Below the pieces are notes generated by a model. That model was not told the DNA's origin. It ran no database searches and saw only the letters and a program-made list of their open reading frames with translations. The position numbers and the translations under genes are program-made. From Rubrivivax sp. (GTDB lineage: Bacteria; Pseudomonadota; Gammaproteobacteria; Burkholderiales; Burkholderiaceae_C), in the NCBI GenBank assembly GCA_027485165.1, contig JAIXRN010000069.1:25515-89514 (forward strand): a DNA stretch of 64,000 nt, given 5' to 3'. Numbering within the stretch: position 1 is the first letter of the stretch; each line of letters starts with the position of its first letter. Shown in pieces: positions 50,407 to 59,255 of this stretch.

Positions 50407-52227
50407 TCAGGGAATGGCGGCTTCGGGCGCGATGTCGACATGGCGCCAGAAGTCGCGGATGAAGGGGTGCGGCACATAGCCCAGCACCCGCGGCTGCATC
50501 AGCCAGGTCTGGATGTCGTGGCCGCTGGCCTTGTAGGGCATGTAGGCCAATGCCAGTTTCATGCCTTGCTGGATCAGCGCGTCGCGTTCCGGGCCGTCGG
50601 GCAGGCTGCGCTGGCGGCGGTGGATGTCGTCAAAGGCTGGCAGCGCAAAGCGCGAGGCATTGGCCTGGCCCTTGTTGCCGCTGTACAGCAGTTCCATGAA
50701 GTAGTTGCCGTCGGGCAGCGCGGCGCTCCAGCCCGTGGTCCACATCATCAGCTTGCCGGCGCGGCTGGCCTTGATGTTTTCCGGCCAGGCGCCGACGCGG
50801 AAGTTGATCTTCACGCCAATGGCGTCCAGCGAGCGCTTCCACATGCCCTGCCAGGACCGGGCCAGCTGGGTGGGTTCTGTCGTCAGTTCCAGCACCAGCG
50901 GGCTGCCGTCGGGCTGGTCGCGCCAGCCGTCGCCGTTTCGGTCGGTGTAGCCGTACAGGTCCAGCAGGGCCTTGGCGCGTGCCGGGTTGTGTTCGGCCAT
51001 CTCCGACTTCAGCTTCGGGTCGTAGCCGCTCACGCCCGGCGGCACCAGGGACTGCGCCGGCACCATCTGCCCGTAGCGCATCAGGCGGATCTCGCGCTCG
51101 GTGTCATAGGCCAGCGACAGCGCGCGGCGCAGCGCCACGCGTTCGGGCTGCAGGCCGCCGACCATGGGGTGGTCGATGTTGAAGTAGACGTGGCGGGTGA
51201 TCGGGATCACGTACTGCCGCATCTGCACGCCGCGCCGCGCCAGGTTGGGGGCCACGGCGCCGTTCGGCGCGGCCTGGCTGATGAATTCCGGCGGCACCCA
51301 CAGCAAGTCGAGTTCCTGGTTCAGGAACGCCAGCCAGCGGGGCTGGGTCTCTTCGATGATGGCAATCTCCACCCGGTCCACCATCGGCAGGCTGCGCCCG
51401 CGGAACTGGTTCGCCAGGGCACGGCCGGGCGCGTCGTCTTCGGCCGCCTGCTCGTCGTGCACACCATGCTTGTACACGGGGTTGCGTTCCAGCACGATGC
51501 GTGAACTGCGGGTCCAGCTGGCCAGCCGGAAAGGGCCGGTGCCCACTGGCGGCACCATCTGGTCGGGCGGGTGGGCTTCGACCACTTCGCGCGCCAGTGC
51601 ACCGCTCAGCGCCGCAGTCGCAAAGACATAGGGCAGGCGCGGCGCGGGCTGGGCGGTGCGCACTTCGAAGCGGTAGCGGTCCAGGGCGCGGATGCCGGGC
51701 ACGTCGGCGTCGTAGTCGAAGGGCTGGCGGCTGTCCAGCGCCTTCTTGCGCAGTTCGCTCAGGCCCAGCAGGCCGGCGCTTTCATAGTGGAAGAGCGTGG
51801 GGCTGCGGGTGGCGGGGTCGTAGTAGCGCTTGACGCTGTAGACGTAGTCGGCCGCCGTCAGTTCACGCGGCTGGCCCTTGAAAGCCGGGTGGTCGCTGAA
51901 ATAGATGCCGGGCTTGATGCGGAAGACGAAGCGCGTGTAGTTGTCCGACACTTCGGGCAGCGCGGCGGTGTTGGGCTTCAGCGCCACCGGCCGCGCCAGC
52001 AGGTCGTAGGTCAACGGGGCGTCGAACAGGCTGGCCGCGACGGCGACCGAGACCACGTCCGAAATGCGCGGCGGGTCGAAGCCGCTTTCGCTGGCCTGGA
52101 AGCTGACGCGGACGGTCTTGGTCTGCGCCAGCGCGGGCGCGGCCGTGATGCCAAAGACCACGGCCGCGGCCAGGCACCGGGCCAGGCCCCAGGCCGAACA
52201 GCGGACGAAAGCGGGCAGTGGGGGCAC
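50407..52227 (-). CDS. Family-5 solute-binding protein SBP-A (first of array)
   Basis: This is a 606-aa binding protein and the promoter-proximal member. It starts at a GTG (52227) with no clear ribosome site, so the true start is uncertain. The Sec-type signal is about residues 10-35, ending APALAQ. It has SESGFDPPRISDVVS, ADYVYSVKRYYDPATRSP, PPVGTGPFRLASWTRSS, EETQPRWLAFLNQELD and YTDRNGDGWRDQPDG. It groups with SBP-F. It diverges from the permease gene across 192 bp, which should hold both promoters; only a weak TACACT (-10-like, toward the permease) is seen there. Confidence 0.87.
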   Translation of the reverse strand: MPPLPAFVRCSAWGLARCLAAAVVFGITAAPALAQTKTVRVSFQASESGFDPPRISDVVSVAVAASLFDAPLTYDLLARPVALKPNTAALPEVSDNYTRFVFRIKPGIYFSDHPAFKGQPRELTAADYVYSVKRYYDPATRSPTLFHYESAGLLGLSELRKKALDSRQPFDYDADVPGIRALDRYRFEVRTAQPAPRLPYVFATAALSGALAREVVEAHPPDQMVPPVGTGPFRLASWTRSSRIVLERNPVYKHGVHDEQAAEDDAPGRALANQFRGRSLPMVDRVEIAIIEETQPRWLAFLNQELDLLWVPPEFISQAAPNGAVAPNLARRGVQMRQYVIPITRHVYFNIDHPMVGGLQPERVALRRALSLAYDTEREIRLMRYGQMVPAQSLVPPGVSGYDPKLKSEMAEHNPARAKALLDLYGYTDRNGDGWRDQPDGSPLVLELTTEPTQLARSWQGMWKRSLDAIGVKINFRVGAWPENIKASRAGKLMMWTTGWSAALPDGNYFMELLYSGNKGQANASRFALPAFDDIHRRQRSLPDGPERDALIQQGMKLALAYMPYKASGHDIQTWLMQPRVLGYVPHPFIRDFWRHVDIAPEAAIP

Positions 52228-52419
52228 GGCAGTTGGCGCGCAGGCTGGAGGGCGGAGATTCGAAGTCTAGGCGCGCGCGGGCATGGCCCTTGCTGGCCTT
52301 CACCCGCAGCCCGGGGGGGAAATCACCGCAGGAAACGCCCCTGGCCCCCCCCTACACTCGCGCATTCCAAATTTCGGGCCGGCCGCCACGAGCGGCCCCA
52401 CCCTCGGAGACCCGCCCCC

Positions 52420-53358
52420 ATGGCCGCCTATCTGATCCGCCGCCTCTGGCAGATGATCCCCACGCTGGCAGGCGTGGTGCTGCTGGTGTTCTTCCTGTTC
52501 AAGTACTTCGGCGGCGACCCGGCAGAAGTACTGGGCGGCCTGAACGCCAGCCCCGAGCAGATCAAAGCCATTCGCCAGACCCTGGGCCTGGACGAGCCCA
52601 TCTGGTACCAGCTTTGGCTGTTCGTCAAGCAGATCGTCACCTTCGACTGGGGCAAGAGCTGGGCCACCAACGAAGCCGTGAGCAACCTGTTTGCCACGCG
52701 GCTGCCGGCCACGCTGACGGTGATGATCCCCATCCTCGTGCTGGACGTGCTGCTGGCCCTGCCCATCGCGATGTGGGTGGCCTACCGCCGCGGCAGCCTG
52801 ACCGACCGCGCGCTGATGGTCGTCACCACCGTGGCGCTGTCGATCAGCTTCCTGGTCTACGTGATCATCGGTCAGTACGTATTCGGTTTCCAGCTGGGCT
52901 GGTTCCCGGTGCAGGGCTGGAGCGACAGCACCTGGACCAACCTGGCCGTCTACACCCCGCTGCCGGTGCTGCTGGCGGTGATGGTGGGGCTGGCGCCGCA
53001 GACGCGCCTGTACCGCAGCTTCCTGCTCGATGAACTGGGCCAGGACTACGTGCGCACCGCGCGTGCGAAGGGCATGACCGAAGGCACGGTGCTGTTCCGT
53101 CACGTGCTGCGCAACGCGATGATCCCCATCCTCACCAACATCGGCTTGCAGCTGCCCGGCATCTTTGTCGGCAGCTTCCTGATCGAGGTGTTCTTTTCGA
53201 TCCCCGGCCTGGGCCGCGAAGTGCTGCTGGCGGTGAACCGCAGCGACTTCCCCGTCATCCAGGCGGTGACCATCTATCTCGCCGTGATCACCATGCTGAT
53301 CAACCTGCTCACCGACCTGGCCTACAAGGTCGCCGACCCACGGGTGGTGCTGAAATGA
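52420..53358 (+). CDS. Opp/Dpp-type ABC permease 1 (OppB-like)
   Basis: This is a 312-aa inner-membrane permease. N-terminal YLIRRLWQMIPTLAGVVLLVFFLF is the OppB/DppB first helix. About six transmembrane segments follow, and the EAA coupling loop is EDGQ-type: LLDELGQDYVRTARAKGMTEG. It forms the channel with the next gene. The start ATG at 52420 precedes MAAYLIRR. It is the only transporter near the six binding-protein genes, facing them across a shared regulatory region. Confidence 0.93.
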   Translation: MAAYLIRRLWQMIPTLAGVVLLVFFLFKYFGGDPAEVLGGLNASPEQIKAIRQTLGLDEPIWYQLWLFVKQIVTFDWGKSWATNEAVSNLFATRLPATLTVMIPILVLDVLLALPIAMWVAYRRGSLTDRALMVVTTVALSISFLVYVIIGQYVFGFQLGWFPVQGWSDSTWTNLAVYTPLPVLLAVMVGLAPQTRLYRSFLLDELGQDYVRTARAKGMTEGTVLFRHVLRNAMIPILTNIGLQLPGIFVGSFLIEVFFSIPGLGREVLLAVNRSDFPVIQAVTIYLAVITMLINLLTDLAYKVADPRVVLK

Positions 53359-54410
53359 GCGCTGTGCTGGCTGCAACCGCCAAGCTGGACGACACCCAGC
53401 AAAAGAGCGAAGGCGTCTGGCACGCCGCGTGGCGGCGCTTCAAGGCCGACCGTGTGGGCCTGGGGTCGCTGATCGTGGTGCTGGCCTTCCTGCTGATGAT
53501 CGCGCTGTCCTTCACCGGCCTGGTGGCCAAGAACTGGCAGAACGAAGTCGGCGTGCCGAACGCGCCGCCCACTTTCGTCGGCCCCAAGCCGCCGCAGGCC
53601 GCAGGCGCCATCGAAGTGCCCAAGGGCCCGAACGTGGACCTGTCGGACATCGACCCCCTGGCCCCGCGCTACAAGGAATGGGACGAACGCGCCAAGCAGT
53701 TCCAGACTGCTGAAACGGTGAAGTCCGAGACCCTGCCCCTGGGCGGCGACCGCCTGGGCCGCGACGTGCTGGCCAAGACCATCAAGGGCACGGAAATCAG
53801 CGTCTTCGTGGGCGTGGCCGCAGCCGTGGTCGCCACCACCATCGGCGTGCTGCTGGGCGCCTTCGGCGGCTTCTTCGGCGGCAAGATCGGCGACCTGCTG
53901 GAATGGGTCTACAACGTCTTCGAGAGCATTCCCAACATCCTGCTGATCTTCGCTTTCGCGGCCGTGGTGGGCCGGGGTGTGGAAAGCGTGGTGATCATCC
54001 TGGCGCTCACCGGCTGGACGGGCATGTACCGTCAGGTGCGCGCCGAATTCATCAAGCACAGCAGCCGCGAATATGTGCGCAGTGCCGAAGCCATCGGCGC
54101 CAGCAGCTTTTCGCGCATGTTCAAGCACATCCTGCCCAACGTCAGCCACGTGGTGCTGGTGCGCATGGGCCTCTTGGTGGTGGGCTTCATCAAGGCCGAA
54201 GTCATCCTGTCCTACCTGGGCCTGGGCGTGCGTGTGGACCAGGTCAGCTGGGGCACGATGCTGGCCGAAGCGCAGAGCGAACTGATCCTGGGCTACTGGT
54301 GGCAGCTGGGTGCGGCCACGCTGTTCATGGCGGTGTTCGTGACCGCCTTCTCGTTGATGGCCGATGCGCTGCGCGACGCGCTGGACCCCAAACTGCGCGG
54401 CCTGGAGTAA
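53355..54410 (+). CDS. Opp/Dpp-type ABC permease 2 (OppC-like)
   Basis: This is a 351-aa inner-membrane permease. The first helix (LGSLIVVLAFLLMIALSFTG) is followed by a long periplasmic loop (about residues 60-125) rich in Pro and charged residues, larger than in standard DppC. Five more helices and the EAA loop FIKHSSREYVRSAEAIGASS follow. The start overlaps the OppB-like stop by four bases (ATGA). The long loop may contact the binding proteins. Confidence 0.93.
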   Translation: MSAVLAATAKLDDTQQKSEGVWHAAWRRFKADRVGLGSLIVVLAFLLMIALSFTGLVAKNWQNEVGVPNAPPTFVGPKPPQAAGAIEVPKGPNVDLSDIDPLAPRYKEWDERAKQFQTAETVKSETLPLGGDRLGRDVLAKTIKGTEISVFVGVAAAVVATTIGVLLGAFGGFFGGKIGDLLEWVYNVFESIPNILLIFAFAAVVGRGVESVVIILALTGWTGMYRQVRAEFIKHSSREYVRSAEAIGASSFSRMFKHILPNVSHVVLVRMGLLVVGFIKAEVILSYLGLGVRVDQVSWGTMLAEAQSELILGYWWQLGAATLFMAVFVTAFSLMADALRDALDPKLRGLE

Positions 54411-54414
54411 GACG

Positions 54415-56103
54415 ATGCTGCTATCAATCCAGGACCTGAAAGTCTCTTTCCGCATGGGCAAGGGCGTGCTGGCCGAGGCTGTGAAGGGCGTGAGCTTCGA
54501 CGTGCCCGAGAACACCACCGTGGCCCTGGTGGGCGAATCGGGCTCGGGCAAGAGCGTTACCGCCATGTCCATCCTGAACCTGCTGCCCGACAACGCCGTG
54601 CGCACCGGCCGCGTGACCTGGCAGGGCAAGGACCTGCTGAAGGCCAGCCTGCCCGAACTGCAGGCCATGCGCGGCAAGGAAATCGCCTGCGTCTTCCAGG
54701 ACCCGATGAGTTCGCTCAACCCGGTGTTCAATGTCGGCCAGCAGCTGTGCGAACCGCTGATGAAGCACATGGGCCTGAACAAGGCCCAGGCGATGCAGCG
54801 CGCCGAAGACCTGCTGGCCGAAGTGGGCATCCCCGAACCCAAGCGCCGGCTGGCCAGCTACCCGCATGAGATGTCTGGCGGCCAGCAGCAGCGCGTGATG
54901 ATCGCGATGGCGCTGACCTGCGAACCCAAGCTGCTGATCGCCGACGAGCCCACCACCGCGCTGGACGTCACCATCCAGCGCCAGGTGATCGAACTGCTGG
55001 CGCGGCTGCGCGAAAAGCACCGCATGAGCGTGCTCTTCATCAGCCACGACCTGGGCTTGGTGGGCGAAATCGCCAACCACGTGGTGGTGATGCGCCACGG
55101 CGCCATCCGCGAACAGGGCCCGGTGGCGCAGATCTTCGAAGCCCCCAAGGACGACTACACCCGCGCCCTGCTGGCCTGCCGCCCCAGCCTGGAAGGCAAC
55201 CCGGCGCGGCTGATGGTGATCGACGACCACATCGCCGCGGCCAAGCGCCACGCCGCTGGGCAGGAAGCACTGGCCGAACGCGTGGCCGCGGTGAAGGACG
55301 CCAATGCCCCTGTGGTGCTGGAAGTGCGCGGCCTGGCCAAGAGCTTCTGGCTGAGCAAGGGCCTGTTCGGCAAGCGCGAATTCAAGGCCGTGCAGAACGT
55401 GAACTTCAAGCTGCGCAAGGGCCACACGCTGGGCGTGGTGGGCGAGTCGGGCAGCGGCAAGACAACCATGGGCCTGACCCTGCTGCGCCTGCACGAACCC
55501 ACCAGTGGCGAAGTCATCTTCGACGGCAAGAACCTGCTGAAGCTGGGCGACCGCGAACGCCAGCTGATGCGCCGGCGCATCCAGATCGTCTTCCAGAACC
55601 CGTACGCCAGCCTGAACCCGCGCTTCACCATCGGCCAGACGCTGGTGGAACCGATGACCATCCACAACATCGGCAGCGGCCTGGCAGAACGTGAACAACG
55701 CGCCCGCACCCTGCTGGAAAAGGTGGGGCTGGACGGCCGCGCCTTCGGCAAGTACCCGCATGAATTCAGCGGCGGCCAGCGCCAGCGCGTGGCCATCGCC
55801 CGCTGCCTGACGCTGAACCCCGAAGTGCTGGTGCTGGACGAATCCGTCAGCGCACTGGACGTTTCCGTGCAGGCCCAGGTGCTGAACCTGCTGAAAGACT
55901 TGCAGGACGAATTCGGCCTGGCCTATGTTTTCATCAGCCACGACCTGGCGGTGGTGCGCTTCATCAGCGACGAAGTGCTGGTGATGAAGGACGGGCAGGT
56001 GGTGGAACAGGCCAGCGCGGCGCAGATCCTGGCGGCGCCGAAAGAGGAATACACCAAGCGGCTGCTGGCGGCCATTCCGCGCGGGTACCGCGCGGCCGTC
56101 TAG
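54415..56103 (+). CDS. Fused double ATP-binding subunit (OppD-OppF type)
   Basis: This is a 562-aa protein with two complete ABC ATPase domains. Domain 1: Walker A GESGSGKS (about 39-46), signature MSGGQQQRV (about 153), Walker B LLIADEPTTALD. Domain 2: Walker A GESGSGKT (about 343-350), signature FSGGQRQRV (about 450), Walker B VLVLDESVSALD. Each domain has the oligopeptide-type C-terminal extension (EAPKDDYTRALLACRPSLEGNP). It powers the permease pair and begins four bases after the OppC-like stop. A fused DppDF arrangement is known in the family. Confidence 0.94.
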   Translation: MLLSIQDLKVSFRMGKGVLAEAVKGVSFDVPENTTVALVGESGSGKSVTAMSILNLLPDNAVRTGRVTWQGKDLLKASLPELQAMRGKEIACVFQDPMSSLNPVFNVGQQLCEPLMKHMGLNKAQAMQRAEDLLAEVGIPEPKRRLASYPHEMSGGQQQRVMIAMALTCEPKLLIADEPTTALDVTIQRQVIELLARLREKHRMSVLFISHDLGLVGEIANHVVVMRHGAIREQGPVAQIFEAPKDDYTRALLACRPSLEGNPARLMVIDDHIAAAKRHAAGQEALAERVAAVKDANAPVVLEVRGLAKSFWLSKGLFGKREFKAVQNVNFKLRKGHTLGVVGESGSGKTTMGLTLLRLHEPTSGEVIFDGKNLLKLGDRERQLMRRRIQIVFQNPYASLNPRFTIGQTLVEPMTIHNIGSGLAEREQRARTLLEKVGLDGRAFGKYPHEFSGGQRQRVAIARCLTLNPEVLVLDESVSALDVSVQAQVLNLLKDLQDEFGLAYVFISHDLAVVRFISDEVLVMKDGQVVEQASAAQILAAPKEEYTKRLLAAIPRGYRAAV

Positions 56104-56272
56104 TTCATCGCGCCGGTACCCGGTCCAGGCCTGCACGGGCGGGCCCCACCCAGCAGCGCCGGGTTGCATGATCTGCCCATACGGCTGGCGCGGGCGCGGG
56201 CTTCGCCCTCCCCCCGCATTTCAGTGTTGATAAACCCTGAATTGCGAAACCGCGCCACCTGACTTCGCATTT

Positions 56273-56295
56273 GCCGGGTGTCGTCACGACCCGGC
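56273..56295. promoter_or_regulatory. Dyad upstream of the secreted-protein cluster
   Basis: GCCGGGT (56273-56279) and ACCCGGC (56289-56295) are perfect 7-bp arms, about 43 bp before the ATG at 56338. The preceding AT-richer stretch (TTGATAAACC) could be part of a promoter. It is an operator candidate; nothing else is seen in the 234 bp 56104-56337. Confidence 0.35.
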
Positions 56296-56337
56296 CATTA
56301 CGGTCTACCTGTGTGTACTCCAGGACAGGACCGTTCC

Positions 56338-57777
56338 ATGTCACCCCATCCGATTTCGCGCGCGCTTCTGGCCGCGCTGGCTTCAGCTGGCCTGCTGGCC
56401 GGCTACGGCGTCAGCGGTGCTGCGCCAGTCGAAGCGACGGCAGGCGCCGTGTTGGTGGCCACGCCCGCGGCCAAGGCGGCTGAAGCACCTGCAGCGCCGA
56501 CGGCTGAGACCTTACGGCGCTTTGCACAGAGTAGGCCCGAATGGCTCAAGCGCCAGGCCTTCAGAGCCCCTAAACCCGTTGCCAGAACGGCACGGCGAAG
56601 CCTAGACCCGAACAGTGTCGACCCCGCGCACGACCCGTCGGGTCGGCTGCGTGCAGCGCTCCAAGCTGTACAGGCCATGTCCGGGGTGGACGACCAACAC
56701 CGCACATCGGCCAGCGCACAGCTGCAGACGCAGATCGGCACCGCTGCCATCACACCCGCACGGCCGACCTGGGTCTACAGGCCCAGAACCGATGTCAGCC
56801 AGAACCTCACGCCGCCACGATCGACTAACCAGTTCCGGCTCATCGGCCGCAACCCCGCGCTGGGCTCCAGCACCCTGACCATTGAAGTGCCCATCGTGCC
56901 GATCCGCGTCATCACGCACAACGGCCGGGTGTTCGACCCCGCGATCACCCATACCGCCGCTGGCGCGGTGGAGCCTGTGCTGGCCAGGCTCCGGCGCTCG
57001 CCACTGTTCAGTGACTTTAGCTATTACGTCAACGGCAAGGCCATGGGCCATGGCCAGTACCTGGACAGTTTCGTGCGCGCCGGGCTGGCCGAATTCACCC
57101 GGCCTGGGGGCGTCGCACCCAACTATCACATCGTATTGCAGTACCGCGTTGAACCGCCGGTGGAAGTCAGGCTGTCCGCCAACGAATGGGTCGAACTGAA
57201 AACGCCCACCACCGACCGCCGTTACATCCGGGTGCTGAACGATGCGCTGCTGACAGCCATTGCACAACAAATTCCCATCCGGGACCGGAACTGGAACCGC
57301 GAAGACCTGCCGATCTTCATTACCAGTCAGGTCATTTCGAGCGAGCCGTCCAACATCAGCGGCACAGTGCCACTGGCTGGCGAGCTGTACACCTACATCA
57401 AGGTTAGCGGCGGTGACCAAACTGTTGGGTTCGCGAGCATCGTTGAGGGCGACGAGGATGCCGTTGGCGCCGACATGGCCGAAGTGTCCCGGCTGCTGCT
57501 GAAGGCTTACTTCGCAGGCGAATTCGCTGACGTCCAGCCGGTCTACACCTGCCGGGTGATGGATGAGGACTCCCTGTACGACGGCTACCCGTACTTGTAC
57601 GACGAAGACGGAACCAGGTTGACCCGATTCAAGGTACCCAGCAGCACGGGCGCCCCTTTCGTTCTGTCGAACATGCCCTTTGTGACCTGGTACGACCCGA
57701 CTGGTCCTTCCACCAGCCTGCACGGTCGCTATTCATTCACGGGTGAATTCCCCATTCCTTGCGCCCCGGCCAAGTAA
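56338..57777 (+). CDS. Uncharacterised secreted protein 1 (paired family)
   Basis: I do not recognise this family by name. It is 479 aa with a signal peptide (LLAALASAGLLAGYGVSGAA, cleavage about residue 30). A Pro/Ala-rich segment is followed by a mixed alpha/beta body: TLTIEVPIVPIRVITHNG, LRRSPLFSDFSYYVNG, GHGQYLDSFVRAGL. It has two C-terminal cysteines (PVYTCRVMDED and FPIPCAPAK) that could form a disulfide. AGGA seven bases before 56338 supports the start. It shares these strand and 'SP-I/L-FSD...GxGQ' patterns with the next gene. The role is unknown. Confidence 0.75.
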   Translation: MSPHPISRALLAALASAGLLAGYGVSGAAPVEATAGAVLVATPAAKAAEAPAAPTAETLRRFAQSRPEWLKRQAFRAPKPVARTARRSLDPNSVDPAHDPSGRLRAALQAVQAMSGVDDQHRTSASAQLQTQIGTAAITPARPTWVYRPRTDVSQNLTPPRSTNQFRLIGRNPALGSSTLTIEVPIVPIRVITHNGRVFDPAITHTAAGAVEPVLARLRRSPLFSDFSYYVNGKAMGHGQYLDSFVRAGLAEFTRPGGVAPNYHIVLQYRVEPPVEVRLSANEWVELKTPTTDRRYIRVLNDALLTAIAQQIPIRDRNWNREDLPIFITSQVISSEPSNISGTVPLAGELYTYIKVSGGDQTVGFASIVEGDEDAVGADMAEVSRLLLKAYFAGEFADVQPVYTCRVMDEDSLYDGYPYLYDEDGTRLTRFKVPSSTGAPFVLSNMPFVTWYDPTGPSTSLHGRYSFTGEFPIPCAPAK

Positions 57778-57800
57778 ACCTCTTGAGAGCCAACACTTTC

Positions 57801-59210
57801 ATGAATATCCAAAACGACAAGCTGCTGAATGCAGCACGGCGTTCGCCAAACGTTCTGATCGCTGCCATCGCCGCGTTCTTGTGCAGCGCTGCCGCAAACA
57901 CGGATGCCGCGCCCCTGCAAACCTGGGACATGAACATTGCGCCCTTGTCAGCATCGGCATCTGACGAGCCGGCACAGAAAAAGCTCACCCTGGTGGGCAA
58001 TGATCCAAGACGTGCAGACCTGTCCACAACGACCATCAAGGTCAACATTGTTCCCATCATTCTGGATGTCGATTCCGTCGAATTGGGCGGTGCCGCGGTG
58101 CGGATCACACGTGATCCCACAAGGGCGTTTTCCGGCACCCAGACCGCACTCTCACAGGTCCTGAAGTCACCCATCTTTTCAGACACGCAATGGACCGTCG
58201 ACCCGGCGCTGGGTAGAGGTCAGGTAATCGACGCCTTCATGAAGCGCAGTTTTGGCGCCTGGCTGCGCAATGCCGGACGCAGTGATGAGGCGTATCTGAA
58301 GCTGCAGCCTGTCGTGCAGCCAGCCGTTCGGCTGTCAGCCGTATGGGCAGGCTCAACCAACCCCGTGACGGGTGTTCCTGAATACGAGGGAGCACACACA
58401 AACTTCAGTTACGAGGAACCCTCTTCGCCATCGAATCGAATCACCGTGCTGAATTACGAGGGAATGGTCGAGAAGTTCACCCAGATCATCCGCAACGACA
58501 GCCGATTGAAGCCTGACAGCCTGACATTGTTCTTGCTGTTCGACACGCACAACTCGGCTCCGCTGACGGCCAGGCGTAGCTACTCGCTTGAAGTTGCCTC
58601 CGAGGGCTTCTTCATGACACACCAAGCCCCGTACTTGGCGGCGTACACCGTCAAGGGCGGTGAAAAGTACAGCTACGTGGTCGCGAGCTACAACCGCCCG
58701 CTGCCCGACATCTATGGCGCATTTTCCCTTTACGGCAAAGCGCGGGGAAACGGCGAAGACATCAGCCCCATCGTCGCCGGCTTGGCCCAGTGGGCCGTCA
58801 ACCCCTACAGCCAGTTGGTCACCCGCAACAAGACCTTCGAGGGCGATCCCGTGACGAGCCTGTGGCAGGCCGACACGCGTGCGGAAGCGCGAGGCAATTC
58901 GACCTATTGCAAGCAACTGTCACACAGCCAGTTCAGGTACTCGTTCGTTCCTGGGGTGAATGACCTTGGTCCGATCTCTTATCTCGATACCGGACTGCCA
59001 GGGCTGTTTCAGGACGTCAGGGTGCAAACACACCAGGGCTTCAGCTGGACGATCCCGAATCTGATCACGCCGGATTGGTGGACTTTCGGTCGCGCCAGTG
59101 CGAACCCGGCCCGGCTGCTGACCTTCTTCCCCTATCCCCGAGGTCACCGCAGCGCGACGGGGACGCGCATCGCCGACCAGCCGTGCCAGATTCTTCCAGC
59201 GCTGCTTTGA
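57801..59210 (+). CDS. Uncharacterised secreted protein 2 (distant paralogue of protein 1)
   Basis: This is a 469-aa protein with a signal peptide (VLIAAIAAFLCSAAANTDAA). It shares with the upstream protein a TTIKVNIVPIILDVDS strand, LKSPIFSDTQWTVDP and GRGQVIDAFMKRSFG, and ends with two cysteines (NSTYCKQLSHS, ADQPCQIL). No catalytic motif is evident. By eye the gene uses more A/T-ending codons (ATT, TCA, TTG) than its neighbours, a possible sign of separate origin. It begins 23 bp after the upstream stop and is followed 45 bp later by a secreted subtilisin. Confidence 0.75.
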   Translation: MNIQNDKLLNAARRSPNVLIAAIAAFLCSAAANTDAAPLQTWDMNIAPLSASASDEPAQKKLTLVGNDPRRADLSTTTIKVNIVPIILDVDSVELGGAAVRITRDPTRAFSGTQTALSQVLKSPIFSDTQWTVDPALGRGQVIDAFMKRSFGAWLRNAGRSDEAYLKLQPVVQPAVRLSAVWAGSTNPVTGVPEYEGAHTNFSYEEPSSPSNRITVLNYEGMVEKFTQIIRNDSRLKPDSLTLFLLFDTHNSAPLTARRSYSLEVASEGFFMTHQAPYLAAYTVKGGEKYSYVVASYNRPLPDIYGAFSLYGKARGNGEDISPIVAGLAQWAVNPYSQLVTRNKTFEGDPVTSLWQADTRAEARGNSTYCKQLSHSQFRYSFVPGVNDLGPISYLDTGLPGLFQDVRVQTHQGFSWTIPNLITPDWWTFGRASANPARLLTFFPYPRGHRSATGTRIADQPCQILPALL

Positions 59211-59255
59211 CACACCACATCTTTTCCCCAACGAATGAGCTTGGAGTCCCTGACC

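Noticed and set aside
48435..50462. A 675-codon rightward frame opposite SBP-B
   Set aside because: Antisense to a binding protein with full family motifs; similar shadows occur opposite every array member because the genes are alike.
52228..52419. A defined promoter pair between SBP-A and the permease
   Set aside because: Only one weak TACACT hexamer was found and no -35 match, so no promoter feature is claimed.
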